From: Saccharibacillus soli
Lineage (GTDB): Bacteria > Bacillota > Bacilli > Paenibacillales > Paenibacillaceae
DNA length: 64,000 nt
Direction of reading: 5' to 3'
Assembly: GCA_002189105.1 (NCBI GenBank)
Contig: NIOB01000008.1
Span: forward strand, 62,001-126,000
Below, piece by piece: positions 8,604 through 17,267 of the stretch (position 1 is the first letter of the stretch; each line of letters begins with the position of its first letter). The position numbers and the translations under genes were made by a program. The notes beneath the pieces are model-generated. The model saw only the letters and a list, made by a program, of their open reading frames with translations. It was not told the origin of the DNA and ran no database searches.

Positions 8604-9554
8604 ATGACGGATAAAATTGATCTGGATCGACAGCGGCTGTCTATCGAAGCCGCTCGACTGTACTATCTATCCGACTACAGCCAGCAGGATATTGCGGCTC
8701 GCCTTGGCGTATCACGGCCGACGGTCTCTCGCCTGCTTCAATATGCAAAGGAACAGGGATTCGTGCGGATCAGCATCGCCGATCCGCTGGAAGACCTCGA
8801 TGTGCTCGGCGCGGAACTCGCCCGGCGCTTTGGCCTCCAGGCCGCTCGCGTCTGCCATTCGCCGCAGAATGAATATCGTGAGATTCGCGGCCGGGTGGCG
8901 GCTGCCGCAGCGGAATATGTGCAGGAGACGGTCCGGGAAGGCGATATTATCGGCATCACCTGGGGGACAACCATGTATGCGCTGGCGCAATCCCTCAACC
9001 ACAAGCCGGTGCGGGGTGTTGAGATCGTGCAGCTGAAGGGCGGCGTCAGCCATTCCCAGGTGCCGACTTACGCCGCCGAGACGGCCAACCTGTTTGCGGA
9101 AGCCTTCGGCACCGTAGCGCGTTATCTGCCGCTTCCCGTCATCTTTGACAGCGTGGAACTCAAACGTATGGTGGAACAGGATCGTCATATTCAGCGCATC
9201 ATCGAACTCGGCCGTCAGGCAAATGTAGCCGTTTTTACCGTGGGTACGGTAGAAGACGACGCCCTTCTGTTTCGACTGGGCTATTTTGACGGCGAACAGC
9301 GCAGGATGCTGCAAGAAGCAGGTGCTGGCGATATTTGTTCCCGCTTCTTCGATGACCAGGGCGTCGTTTGCAGCGAGGAGATCAACGCGCGAACTGTAGG
9401 GATTGACCTCCCGGAGCTGCGCCTCAAGGAGAAATCGATTCTGGTCGCTGGTGGTCCCCGCAAGATCCGAGCGATTCGTGCAGCATTGGCCGGACGTTAT
9501 GCGAATATTCTGGTTACCGATCAATTTACGGCTCTGTCCCTGCTGGCTGATTAA
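8604..9554 (+). CDS. deoR: DeoR-type repressor of deoxyribonucleoside genes (SorC family)
   Basis: A 316-residue regulator with an N-terminal helix-turn-helix around residues 25-50 (SQQDIAARLGVSRPTVSRLL) and a long sugar-phosphate-binding domain of the SorC/DeoR type (GITWGTTMYALAQ, VVCSEEINARTVG, VAGGPRKIRAIRAAL). In Bacillus subtilis DeoR of this family is relieved by deoxyribose-5-phosphate and represses dra-nupC-pdp. Here the target genes deoC onward begin 1.3 kb downstream on the same strand, with suitable half-sites in their promoter. The ATG has GAGGGG six nt upstream. One unrelated gene sits between regulator and operon. The family call is firm; the inducer is inferred from family and context. 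Confidence 0.88.
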   Translation: MTDKIDLDRQRLSIEAARLYYLSDYSQQDIAARLGVSRPTVSRLLQYAKEQGFVRISIADPLEDLDVLGAELARRFGLQAARVCHSPQNEYREIRGRVAAAAAEYVQETVREGDIIGITWGTTMYALAQSLNHKPVRGVEIVQLKGGVSHSQVPTYAAETANLFAEAFGTVARYLPLPVIFDSVELKRMVEQDRHIQRIIELGRQANVAVFTVGTVEDDALLFRLGYFDGEQRRMLQEAGAGDICSRFFDDQGVVCSEEINARTVGIDLPELRLKEKSILVAGGPRKIRAIRAALAGRYANILVTDQFTALSLLAD

Positions 9555-9692
9555 GTTTACTGGCCTGCCTACCGATAATAGGGTTGCGCACTTGTGGCGC
9601 AGACCCCAACTGGCGGAAGCTTCAGAACCCTCGCTAATTGGGGATACCGACTGACATCAAGCTGCAGTTGAATCGAAAGGTGAAGAGACCTC

Positions 9693-10706
9693 ATGACCCG
9701 ACAACCTCCTTTTTTTCGCTGCCTGATTATCTGCCTGCTGTTTACCTGTACAGCGGGTTCATTTGCTCCAGAGCGTTCAGAAGCCCGCGATCCGGAGGGA
9801 TTGGCAACCTGGGTATGGAATCCCTGGCTGCTGCGCAAGTCCTCCGACGATCTGCTGCGTTTTGCCGCTGCCAACGGAATTGACACGCTATACGTGCAGA
9901 TTGACGCCGATATGAATGTGGCGGATTATGCGTCATTCATCAGCCGCGCCTCGGCGCAGAATATTCGCGTCTACGCGCTCGACGGAGCGCCACGCTGGGC
10001 ACTGGATCGTCGTATGCCTGAAGCATTCCTGAGCTGGCTGACGACCTATCAATCTTCCGCCGCAGCGAATGAGCGGTTTGCCGGCATTCACATCGATGCG
10101 GAGCCTTATCTGCTGCCGGAATGGACCGGCGATCAAGCCAAGCTGCTAACCTCATGGAAAGGGACGATCGGACTGCTCCTTGACGGTGCGAAGCGGCTGA
10201 ACCTGCGCATCGAGGCCGATATGCCGTTCTGGTTCGACGAACATGTCATGCCTGGCGAAGAGGGAACCCTCAGCGCCTGGATGATCGGTCATTTTGATCG
10301 CGTCACGATCATGGCCTACCGGGATTCCGCCATGCAGATTGCTGATGTATCCAGGAATGAGCTGGCAGAGGCAGCCAAGCTGGGCAAGACGCTGCAAATC
10401 GCCGTAGAAACCAATCCTTCATCAGAGACTCCGCAGATCACCTTCTATGAAGAAGGCGCTTCGGTGCTAAACCATCAGCTCGCAGCCCTACGTACCATGG
10501 TGGGTGACCATCCGGGATTTGCCGGAATCGCCGTGCATGACTATGAAGGTTGGAAAAAACTCCAAGCGCAGGCGTCCAAGGCAGCTGCCTCCACATCCGT
10601 CAAAGCGACTTCGCCCCAAACGTCAGCGGGCAAAGCGGGCAAAGCGGGCAAAAGCTCCCAGGCGGCGAAGGCTTCTCCAGCCAAGTCAACCACTCGCAAA
10701 AAATAG
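9693..10706 (+). CDS. Secreted TIM-barrel-like protein with Lys/Ala-rich tail
   Basis: 337 residues. A signal peptide is visible (residues about 1-30, FFRCLIICLLFTCTAGSFA). The body has beta-strand/helix pieces typical of a glycoside-hydrolase-like barrel: GIDTLYVQIDAD, FAGIHIDAEPYLLPEW, FDRVTIMAYRDSA, FAGIAVHDYEGWKKL. The acidic residues in IHIDAEPY and the MAYRD strand end would be the active-site positions if it is an enzyme. The last 50 residues are low-complexity Ala/Ser/Lys with GKAGKAGK repeats, perhaps a wall or polyanion-binding tail. The ATG has AAAGGTG upstream. It lies between deoR and the deo operon but ends in its own terminator, so a role in nucleoside use is not implied. Substrate unknown. 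Confidence 0.7.
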   Translation: MTRQPPFFRCLIICLLFTCTAGSFAPERSEARDPEGLATWVWNPWLLRKSSDDLLRFAAANGIDTLYVQIDADMNVADYASFISRASAQNIRVYALDGAPRWALDRRMPEAFLSWLTTYQSSAAANERFAGIHIDAEPYLLPEWTGDQAKLLTSWKGTIGLLLDGAKRLNLRIEADMPFWFDEHVMPGEEGTLSAWMIGHFDRVTIMAYRDSAMQIADVSRNELAEAAKLGKTLQIAVETNPSSETPQITFYEEGASVLNHQLAALRTMVGDHPGFAGIAVHDYEGWKKLQAQASKAAASTSVKATSPQTSAGKAGKAGKSSQAAKASPAKSTTRKK

Positions 10707-10737
10707 ATCGCCAAATGCACAACACTTCTTCAAACAG

Positions 10738-10782
10738 ACTCTGCAAAAGCCACGAATGCTGTGGATTTTTGCAGAGTTTTTT
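10738..10782 (+). terminator. Terminator between the secreted protein gene and deoC
   Basis: A 16-bp imperfect stem (ACTCTGCAAAAGCCAC pairing with GTGGATTTTTGCAGAGT), 7-nt loop and a run of six T. Confidence 0.9.
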
Positions 10783-10795
10783 GCTGAGTTAGCTC

Positions 10796-10860
10796 TTGTT
10801 CATTTTTCCTGAACAAAATTTCATAATACATTTTGCATTTGTTCACGAACATGATATGAT
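10796..10860 (+). promoter_or_regulatory. deoC operon promoter with DeoR-like operator half-sites
   Basis: The promoter is TTTGCA (10832-10837), 17 nt, TATGAT (10855-10860). Four related half-sites surround it: TTGTTCA at 10796, TGAACAA at 10810, TTGTTCA at 10839 and CGAACAT at 10846. The first two form a perfect inverted repeat with a 7-nt spacer; the last two form a TGTTC-AC-GAACA palindrome inside the promoter spacer. The B. subtilis DeoR operator, as I recall it, has the same TGAACAAAATTTCA character, which also occurs here at 10810. A tetrameric repressor bridging the pairs is a reasonable inference. Confidence 0.7.
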
Positions 10861-10894
10861 GAACTTAAATTCCACCTTGAAGGAGAGATCTACG

Positions 10895-11560
10895 ATGAAT
10901 CTTGCATCCATGATCGACCACACGCTGCTGCGTGCAGACGCAGCAGAATCGGAGGTCGCCAAGCTGATCGAAGAAGCCAAGACGTACACATTCGCTTCGG
11001 TCTGCGTCAACCCAACCTGGGTCGCTTACTCGGCTGAACGCCTCGCCGGAAGCGGCGTCAAAGTCTGCACGGTAATCGGCTTCCCACTTGGAGCTTCCAC
11101 GCCGGAAACCAAAGCTTTTGAAACGCGTGATGCCATTGAAAAAGGCGCGGATGAAGTAGACATGGTCATTAACGTCGGTGCATTGAAAAGCAGCAACGCC
11201 GAGCTGGTTGAACGTGACATCCGTGCCGTTGTTGAAGCGGCCGCCGGCAAAGCGCTGGTTAAGGTCATCATTGAGACCTGCCTGCTGACCGATGAGGAGA
11301 AAGTTCTCGCCTGCGAACTGGCGGTTCGTGCCGGAGCAGACTTCGTGAAGACATCCACCGGTTTCTCTACCGGCGGTGCGACAGCGGAAGACGTAGCCCT
11401 GATGCGCAAAACGGTTGGTCCTGAGATCGGCGTCAAAGCTTCTGGCGGCGTACGCAGCCGTGAAGATATGGAGAAGATGATCGCGGCAGGCGCAACGCGC
11501 ATTGGTGCAAGCTCCGGCGTCAAGATCATGCAGGGCGAGCAATCCGACTCCAACTACTAA
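10895..11560 (+). CDS. deoC: Deoxyribose-phosphate aldolase
   Basis: A 221-residue class I aldolase that splits 2-deoxyribose-5-phosphate into glyceraldehyde-3-phosphate and acetaldehyde, the last step of deoxynucleoside catabolism. The Schiff-base lysine is Lys152 in [10 protein letters not shown]; the proton-relay residues Asp89 (EVDMVINVG) and Lys181 (VKASGGV) are present. Length is normal for Bacillus DeoC. The start at [10 protein letters not shown] is set by AAGGAGAG eight nt upstream. It is the first gene of a six-gene plus-strand series ending with pdp and lies right after the DeoR-like operators. Confidence 0.96.
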   Translation: MNLASMIDHTLLRADAAESEVAKLIEEAKTYTFASVCVNPTWVAYSAERLAGSGVKVCTVIGFPLGASTPETKAFETRDAIEKGADEVDMVINVGALKSSNAELVERDIRAVVEAAAGKALVKVIIETCLLTDEEKVLACELAVRAGADFVKTSTGFSTGGATAEDVALMRKTVGPEIGVKASGGVRSREDMEKMIAAGATRIGASSGVKIMQGEQSDSNY

Positions 11561-11626
11561 TTAGTCCCTGCTCCATGGCTTTGCCCACCACCCGAATTGC
11601 CCATCTTGATCCGAGGAGGCCCCATC

Positions 11627-12037
11627 ATGAGTCACCCTATGGCAGAACGCCTGATCGAAGCTGCAATTCAAGCACGTCAGGCCGCTTATGTTCCGTATTC
11701 GCATTTTGAAGTGGGTGCTGCGCTGCTTGCAGACGGCAAAATCTACGCGGGCTGTAATATTGAGAATGCCTCGTATGGTCTCACCAACTGTGCGGAACGG
11801 ACTGCAATCTTCAAGGCCGCTTCCGAAGGTATTCGCCGCATCGAAGCGATTGCGGTCGTTGCGGATACGGAAGGCCCAGTCTCCCCTTGCGGCGCCTGCC
11901 GCCAGGTGATCGCTGAATTTGCAGACGAGCATACCCGCATTTATCTGACCAATTTGCAGGGCAACACCGAAGAATGGACGATGGACCGGCTTTTGCCGGG
12001 ATATTTCCAGGCCAAGGACATGGACAAGAGCAATTAA
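11627..12037 (+). CDS. cdd: Cytidine deaminase
   Basis: 136 residues; converts cytidine and deoxycytidine to uridine and deoxyuridine, which the downstream phosphorylase can then cleave. The zinc site is complete: Cys55 and Glu57 in TNCAERTA, and Cys88 and Cys91 in PCGACRQ. The size fits the homotetrameric enzyme of Gram-positive bacteria. GAGGAGG lies 8 nt before the ATG. The gap to deoC is 66 nt with no terminator, so the two are likely co-transcribed. Having cdd inside the deo operon differs from the classic B. subtilis dra-nupC-pdp unit. Confidence 0.95.
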   Translation: MSHPMAERLIEAAIQARQAAYVPYSHFEVGAALLADGKIYAGCNIENASYGLTNCAERTAIFKAASEGIRRIEAIAVVADTEGPVSPCGACRQVIAEFADEHTRIYLTNLQGNTEEWTMDRLLPGYFQAKDMDKSN

Positions 12038-12056
12038 ATCAATCGGGTCACCCGTA

Positions 12057-12091
12057 CTCATCCGCAGTGGAGCTGCTGCACTGTGGATGAG
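12057..12091 (+). other. Hairpin between cdd and nupC without U tract
   Basis: CTCATCCGCAGTG pairs with CACTGTGGATGAG around a 9-nt loop. No T run follows directly, so it is more likely an RNA-stability or partial-attenuation element than a full terminator. Confidence 0.5.
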
Positions 12092-12231
12092 CGCCGGGGA
12101 ATGACCTCCATTTTTTTCGCCTTCAGGTATATCTTGTCCATTTGCCGCTTTTTGTAACCGCTTTACGGTCCTATCAAGTCAAAATTTTATTCAAGTTTCA
12201 TACAAAAAATTCTTCCAGGAGATTTTCGTTT

Positions 12232-13422
12232 ATGAACATTTTGATTGCTCTGCTTGGATTGGCTGTTGTATTCGGTCTTGCTTTCGTAGCCAGTAATGGT
12301 CGCAAAAAAATTCGTTATCGCCCGCTGATTATCATGGTTGTGCTTCAGGCGCTGCTTGCGTTCCTGCTGTTGAATACTGTGGTCGGAACCACATTGATCG
12401 GCGCCTTTGCCAAGACGTTCGAGGCACTGCTCGGCTACGCCTACGAAGGGATCGGGTTCGTCTTCGGCGGCATCTTGGCTGAGAACAGAATGTCGATTTT
12501 CTTCCTCAACGTATTGATGCCAATCGTATTCATCTCGGCACTGATCGGGATTCTGCAATACATTCGCGTGCTGCCTTTTATCGTCCGCTACATCGGTCTT
12601 GTACTGAGCAAGATCAACGGCATGGGCAAGCTGGAATCGTATAACGCAGTCGCGTCCGCCATTCTCGGTCAGTCCGAAGTCTTCATTTCCGTCAAAAAAC
12701 AGATCGGTCTGCTGCCCAAGCACCGCCTGTACACGCTCTGCGCATCGGCAATGTCTACCGTGTCCATGTCGATCGTCGGCGCTTATATGGGCTTGATTCC
12801 ACCGAAATACGTCGTGACTGCCCTGGTGCTGAACCTGTTCGGCGGATTCATCATCGCTTCAATCATTAATCCTTATAAAGTCGAACCGGAAGAAGATATA
12901 CTGGAAGTGCAGCAGGAAGAAAAACAGTCCTTCTTTGAAATGCTTGGCGAATACATCATGGATGGCTTCAAAGTAGCGATTGTCGTAGCTGCCATGCTGA
13001 TCGGCTTCGTCGCCTTGATTGCCATGCTGAATGGGATCTTCGCGGCAATCTTCGGCATTTCGTTCCAGGATATGCTGGGTTATGTCTTCTCGCCACTCGC
13101 TTTCGTCATGGGCGTGCCTTGGCATGACGCCGTAACGGCGGGCAGCATCATGGCTACCAAGCTGATGACTAATGAATTTACCGCCATGTCTGAATTGAAA
13201 GTTTTGATCGAAGCAGGCACTCTGAGCGACCGCACCGTCGGTATCGTCTCCGTCTTCCTCGTCTCGTTTGCCAACTTCTCCTCGATCGGCATCATCGCCG
13301 GTGCGGTGAAAGGTCTGCATGAGAAACAAGGCAACGTTGTCGCCAAATTTGGTCTCAAGCTGCTGTACGGCGCAACGCTGGTCAGCATGCTGTCGGCAAT
13401 CATCGCCGGGCTGTTTATTTAA
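12232..13422 (+). CDS. nupC: NupC-type concentrative nucleoside transporter
   Basis: 396 residues, strongly hydrophobic, of the CNT family of cation-coupled nucleoside importers. Recognisable pieces are the N-terminal three-helix region, [38 protein letters not shown] with the family's conserved core, and a C-terminal [13 protein letters not shown]. It should bring pyrimidine and deoxyribonucleosides across the membrane for the surrounding enzymes. The ATG of [10 protein letters not shown] has AGGAG about 10 nt upstream. The 194-nt gap after cdd carries a hairpin, so its level may be tuned separately. Confidence 0.93.
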   Translation: MNILIALLGLAVVFGLAFVASNGRKKIRYRPLIIMVVLQALLAFLLLNTVVGTTLIGAFAKTFEALLGYAYEGIGFVFGGILAENRMSIFFLNVLMPIVFISALIGILQYIRVLPFIVRYIGLVLSKINGMGKLESYNAVASAILGQSEVFISVKKQIGLLPKHRLYTLCASAMSTVSMSIVGAYMGLIPPKYVVTALVLNLFGGFIIASIINPYKVEPEEDILEVQQEEKQSFFEMLGEYIMDGFKVAIVVAAMLIGFVALIAMLNGIFAAIFGISFQDMLGYVFSPLAFVMGVPWHDAVTAGSIMATKLMTNEFTAMSELKVLIEAGTLSDRTVGIVSVFLVSFANFSSIGIIAGAVKGLHEKQGNVVAKFGLKLLYGATLVSMLSAIIAGLFI

Positions 13423-13479
13423 TCGTGAAAAAGCGTTGAAAAAGGTGTAAAATAGGATTTTCTGAAAGGAGCATGAAAC

Positions 13480-14661
13480 ATGTCCACATTCAAAAGAATC
13501 CACCTGATTGTTATGGACTCGGTTGGCATCGGCGAGGCGCCGGATGCTGCGGAGTTCGACGATTTCGGCGTCGATACGTTCGGCCATATCGCCCGTGAAA
13601 TGGGCGGCCTGAACATGCCGAACATGGCCAAGCTTGGCCTGTCCAATATTGAGGAAGTTCAAGGCGTACCCAAGGCTGAACAGCCGCTCGCCTATCACAC
13701 CAAAATGCAGGAAGCTTCGCGCGGCAAAGATACGATGACCGGCCACTGGGAGATCATGGGTCTGTACATTGATACGCCGTTCCGCGTCTTCCCTGACGGA
13801 TTCCCGGATGAGCTGATTCAGCGCATCGAAGAAAAAACGGGACGGAAAGTAATCGGCAACAAACCGGCCAGCGGCACCGAGATTCTGGATGAGCTGGGCG
13901 AAGAACATATGAAGACTGGTGCGCTGATTGTCTACACGTCGGCGGACTCCGTGCTTCAAGTGGCCGCTCATGAAGAGATTGTTCCATTAAAAGAACTGTA
14001 CGAGATCTGCGAGTTCTGCCGTGAGATTACGCTGGAAGATCCTTATATGCTGGGCCGCATCATCGCTCGTCCATTTGTCGGTGAACCCGGCGCGTTCAAG
14101 CGTACGGCTGGCCGTCATGACTATGCGTTGAAGCCGTTCGGCCGCACCACCATGAACGAACTGAAAGACGGCGGATTCGACGTGATTGCGCTGGGCAAGA
14201 TCTCGGACATTTATGATGGCGAAGGCGTGACTCGTTCCGTTCGCACGGTATCCAATATGGATGGCATGGACAAGCTGGTCGAAGAATTGGACAAGCCTTT
14301 CCACGGCCTCAGCTTCCTGAACCTGGTCGATTTCGATGCGCTGTTCGGACACCGCCGCGACCCACAAGGATATGGACAGGCGCTGGAGGAATATGATGCT
14401 CGTCTGCCGGAAGTGTTCGCCAAGATGAACGAGGACGATCTGCTCCTCATCACCGCCGATCATGGCAACGATCCAACGTACCGGGGCACCGACCATACCC
14501 GTGAATATGTACCGCTGCTCGCCTACTCGCCAAGCTTCAAGAATGGCGGAACGAAGCTGCCGCTTCGGACGACTTTTGCCGACATCGCCGCAACCGTGGC
14601 CGAGAACTTCGGCGTGAAGATGCCCGAGTACGGCACCAGCTTCCTCGGCGATCTGAAGTAA
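13480..14661 (+). CDS. deoB: Phosphopentomutase
   Basis: 393 residues; interconverts (deoxy)ribose-1-phosphate and (deoxy)ribose-5-phosphate, linking the two nucleoside phosphorylases to DeoC. It is an alkaline-phosphatase-superfamily metalloenzyme: the first metal aspartate is Asp13 in [14 protein letters not shown], the phosphorylated Thr region is [10 protein letters not shown], and the C-terminal metal cluster is [19 protein letters not shown]. Length is the family norm. GAAAGGAG lies just upstream of the ATG and the gap to nupC is only 57 nt. Confidence 0.96.
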   Translation: MSTFKRIHLIVMDSVGIGEAPDAAEFDDFGVDTFGHIAREMGGLNMPNMAKLGLSNIEEVQGVPKAEQPLAYHTKMQEASRGKDTMTGHWEIMGLYIDTPFRVFPDGFPDELIQRIEEKTGRKVIGNKPASGTEILDELGEEHMKTGALIVYTSADSVLQVAAHEEIVPLKELYEICEFCREITLEDPYMLGRIIARPFVGEPGAFKRTAGRHDYALKPFGRTTMNELKDGGFDVIALGKISDIYDGEGVTRSVRTVSNMDGMDKLVEELDKPFHGLSFLNLVDFDALFGHRRDPQGYGQALEEYDARLPEVFAKMNEDDLLLITADHGNDPTYRGTDHTREYVPLLAYSPSFKNGGTKLPLRTTFADIAATVAENFGVKMPEYGTSFLGDLK

Positions 14662-14722
14662 GTCGTTCGCAGCGTCTCACCGCGCACATAAGCGCCTCAC
14701 ACCACAAACGGAGGTTTTACAA

Positions 14723-15430
14723 ATGAGTGTTCACATCGAAGCCAAAGTCGGCGACATCGCCGAAACCATCCTGCTCCCAGGCGATCCTTTGAGAGCAAAA
14801 TTCATCGCGGATACGTACCTCGAAGACGTTGTTCAATATAACCAGGTTCGCGGCATGCTCGGCTTCACCGGCACGTACAAAGGCAAACGTATCTCGGTTC
14901 AAGGTTCCGGCATGGGGATTCCATCGTTTGCGATCTACGCCAACGAACTTATCAGCGAATATGGCGTCAAGAACCTGATTCGCGTCGGCACCTGCGGCGG
15001 TATGCAGGAAAATGTCCGGGTACGCGACGTCATTCTCGCTCAGGCAGCGTGCACAGATTCCAGCATGAACCGCAACACCTTCCCAGGGTTCGACTTCTCC
15101 CCGATCGCAAGCTTCGGTCTGCTGAAGGAAGCTTATGAGCGTGCGGTGGATAAAGGACTGAACGTGCATGTGGGGAACATTCTCAGCTCCGACATCTTCT
15201 ATCGGGATGACAAGACCGTTACGACGAAGCTGATGGAATATGGCGTACTGGGTGTTGAGATGGAGACAACCGCGCTCTATTCGCTCGCAGCGAAGTTCGG
15301 CGTGAACGCCTTGACAATCCTGACCGTCAGCGACCACCTGCTGACTGGCGAAGAGACGACGGCGGCTGAACGTCAATCGACGTTTAACGACATGATGGAA
15401 GTGGCACTGGAGACTGCGATTACCCTGTAA
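14723..15430 (+). CDS. deoD: Purine nucleoside phosphorylase, DeoD type
   Basis: 235 residues; phosphorolysis of purine (deoxy)nucleosides to base and (deoxy)ribose-1-phosphate. The hexameric DeoD family signature is complete: [13 protein letters not shown] at the N-terminus, RVGTCGGMQ, the ribose-binding [10 protein letters not shown], and the catalytic SDHLLTGEE with its aspartate. Ribosome site GGAGGTT precedes the ATG. It follows deoB by 61 nt in the same operon. Confidence 0.96.
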   Translation: MSVHIEAKVGDIAETILLPGDPLRAKFIADTYLEDVVQYNQVRGMLGFTGTYKGKRISVQGSGMGIPSFAIYANELISEYGVKNLIRVGTCGGMQENVRVRDVILAQAACTDSSMNRNTFPGFDFSPIASFGLLKEAYERAVDKGLNVHVGNILSSDIFYRDDKTVTTKLMEYGVLGVEMETTALYSLAAKFGVNALTILTVSDHLLTGEETTAAERQSTFNDMMEVALETAITL

Positions 15431-15475
15431 GTGTCGCTGCTCCGCCCATTCCTGATTCAGGGTACTTCATCATTA

Positions 15476-15505
15476 GACGAGAAGGAGCCATCCGGCTCCT
15501 CCGTC
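15476..15505 (+). other. Hairpin between deoD and pdp
   Basis: GGAGCC-ATCC-GGCTCC with flanking GACG/CGTC pairing and a small bulge. There is no T tract, so it probably affects message processing or stability and is not a terminator. Confidence 0.4.
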
Positions 15506-15598
15506 TTCCCATCCGCAGCCCCATCGACGAACGCTGACTGTTCTTCGCTCTAGCGCTGAAGACGTCAAATTCATGATATGAAAGTGAGGCAGACAAAC

Positions 15599-16900
15599 AT
15601 GAGAATGGTAGATTTAATCGAGAAAAAGCGGGACGGGAAAGAACTGTCCACCGAAGAAATCAACTTCATCATTGAAGGCTACACCAAGGGAGATATTCCG
15701 GACTATCAAGTAAGCGCATTCGCCATGGCGGTGTTCTTCCAGGATATGAATGATCGGGAACGCGCCGATCTGACGATGGCGATGGTTCACTCCGGTGATA
15801 CGATTGATCTGTCCGCCATTGAAGGCGTGAAGGTAGACAAACACTCCACAGGCGGCGTAGGCGATACGACTACGCTGGTGCTCGCTCCGCTCGTTGCGGC
15901 GCTGGACGTGCCGGTTGCCAAGATGTCCGGACGCGGTCTCGGTCATACCGGCGGCACCGTAGACAAGCTGGAAGCCGTAGCCGGCTTCCACGTCGAGATC
16001 ACGAACGAAGAGTTCGTGAAGCTGGTCAACGAACACAAGATCGCCGTCATCGGCCAGAGCGGCAATCTGACGCCAGCCGACAAGAAGCTGTATGCCCTGC
16101 GCGATGTGACCGCGACCGTCAATTCCATTCCGATGATCGCCAGCTCCATCATGAGCAAGAAGATTGCCGCAGGCGCGGACGCTATCGTCCTCGACGTCAA
16201 AACGGGTGCAGGCGCGTTCATGAAGACGCTCGAAGGCTCGAAAGACCTGGCTCACGCGATGGTCTCCATCGGCAACAACGTCGGCCGCCGCACGATGGCG
16301 GTCATCTCCGACATGAGCCAGCCGCTTGGCGCTGCGATCGGCAATGCCCTGGAAGTGCAGGAAGCGATTGATACGCTGAGAGGACAAGGACCGAAAGATC
16401 TGGAAGACCTCTGCATGGCGCTGGGCCGCCAGATGGTCTACCTCGCGGGCAAAGCTTCCTCGCTCGAAGAAGCCGAAGAGAAGCTGCGCGAAGTCATCGC
16501 CAATGGCAAGGCGCTCGATAAATTCCGCGAATTCCTCGCCAATCAGGGCGGCGACGCTTCGGTTGTCGATCATCCGGAACGCCTCCCGCAGGCGGCGTAC
16601 AAGATTGAAGTGCCGGCGCCTCGCTCCGGCGTGGTCTCGCAGATCATCGCCGACGAGATTGGCGTAGCCGCCATGTGGCTTGGCGCAGGCCGTGCGACCA
16701 AGGAATCCGAGATCGACCTGGCGGTAGGTCTGATGCTGAACAAGAAAGTCGGCGATGCCGTTCAGGAAGGCGAATCCCTGGTGACCATCCACGCGAACAG
16801 CGAAGATGTAGCCAACGTACGCGAGAAGATTCTCGCAGCCATCTCCATCGACGACCACGCGGAAGCGCCAACGCTGATCTACGGAACGATCACCGAATAA
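15599..16900 (+). CDS. pdp: Pyrimidine-nucleoside phosphorylase
   Basis: 433 residues, the same length as the Bacillus enzyme. It cleaves uridine, deoxyuridine and thymidine to base and (deoxy)ribose-1-phosphate. The phosphate and nucleoside sites are clear: KHSTGGVGD and the family signature [16 protein letters not shown]. The C-terminal domain ends in the usual [14 protein letters not shown] region. The start at [10 protein letters not shown] has GTGAGG upstream; a second in-frame ATG seven codons earlier lacks one. It is the last gene of the deo series and is followed by a strong terminator. Confidence 0.96.
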   Translation: MRMVDLIEKKRDGKELSTEEINFIIEGYTKGDIPDYQVSAFAMAVFFQDMNDRERADLTMAMVHSGDTIDLSAIEGVKVDKHSTGGVGDTTTLVLAPLVAALDVPVAKMSGRGLGHTGGTVDKLEAVAGFHVEITNEEFVKLVNEHKIAVIGQSGNLTPADKKLYALRDVTATVNSIPMIASSIMSKKIAAGADAIVLDVKTGAGAFMKTLEGSKDLAHAMVSIGNNVGRRTMAVISDMSQPLGAAIGNALEVQEAIDTLRGQGPKDLEDLCMALGRQMVYLAGKASSLEEAEEKLREVIANGKALDKFREFLANQGGDASVVDHPERLPQAAYKIEVPAPRSGVVSQIIADEIGVAAMWLGAGRATKESEIDLAVGLMLNKKVGDAVQEGESLVTIHANSEDVANVREKILAAISIDDHAEAPTLIYGTITE

Positions 16901-16993
16901 GGACACCGGGAGCGGCTCCCAGATGCCGCTGCATCTTTCAATATGGATGGAGCGCCGCGCCTGGCCCATTTTCTTCTGGATCTGCCTCACACC

Positions 16994-17046
16994 GGCTGGG
17001 TACGAAGCTTCGTTCGACGGAACGCAGACTTCGTACCCAGCCTTTT
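16994..17046 (+). terminator. Terminator of the deo operon
   Basis: A 14-bp perfect stem, GGCTGGGTACGAAG with CTTCGTACCCAGCC, 21-nt loop, then TTTT. A second weaker GGCGTC/GGCGCC hairpin with TTTT follows near 17071-17110. Confidence 0.9.
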
Positions 17047-17143
17047 GGATAAAACCTTGATCTAGCTTACAGGGCGTCTCTCCCATCCACCGGGGAAGGA
17101 GGCGCCTTTTCTTATGACAAAAGGCACAAAAAATCCGGTCAAT

Positions 17144-17172
17144 TTGGAAATCTCGAACGAGCAAGCTAAAAT
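17144..17172 (+). promoter_or_regulatory. Promoter of the Hsp90-like/TPR operon
   Basis: TTGGAA, 17-nt spacer, TAAAAT, about 95 nt upstream of the start codon. I see no CIRCE or CtsR-like repeat in the leader. Confidence 0.55.
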
Positions 17173-17267
17173 AGAACATAAGATCGGATGTTCCATCCTG
17201 CCTCCAAACCCTTCTACTTCCACATCAATGGAAGGATCATCCGCAACACTCCAGAGGAGGAAAAATC

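Noticed and set aside
12057-12091. Rho-independent terminator between cdd and nupC
   Set aside because: The stem is good but no U tract follows, and nupC belongs functionally to the same operon.
15614-17179. 521-codon open frame on the minus strand opposite pdp
   Set aside because: Pdp on the plus strand has full family motifs; the reverse frame is a shadow.
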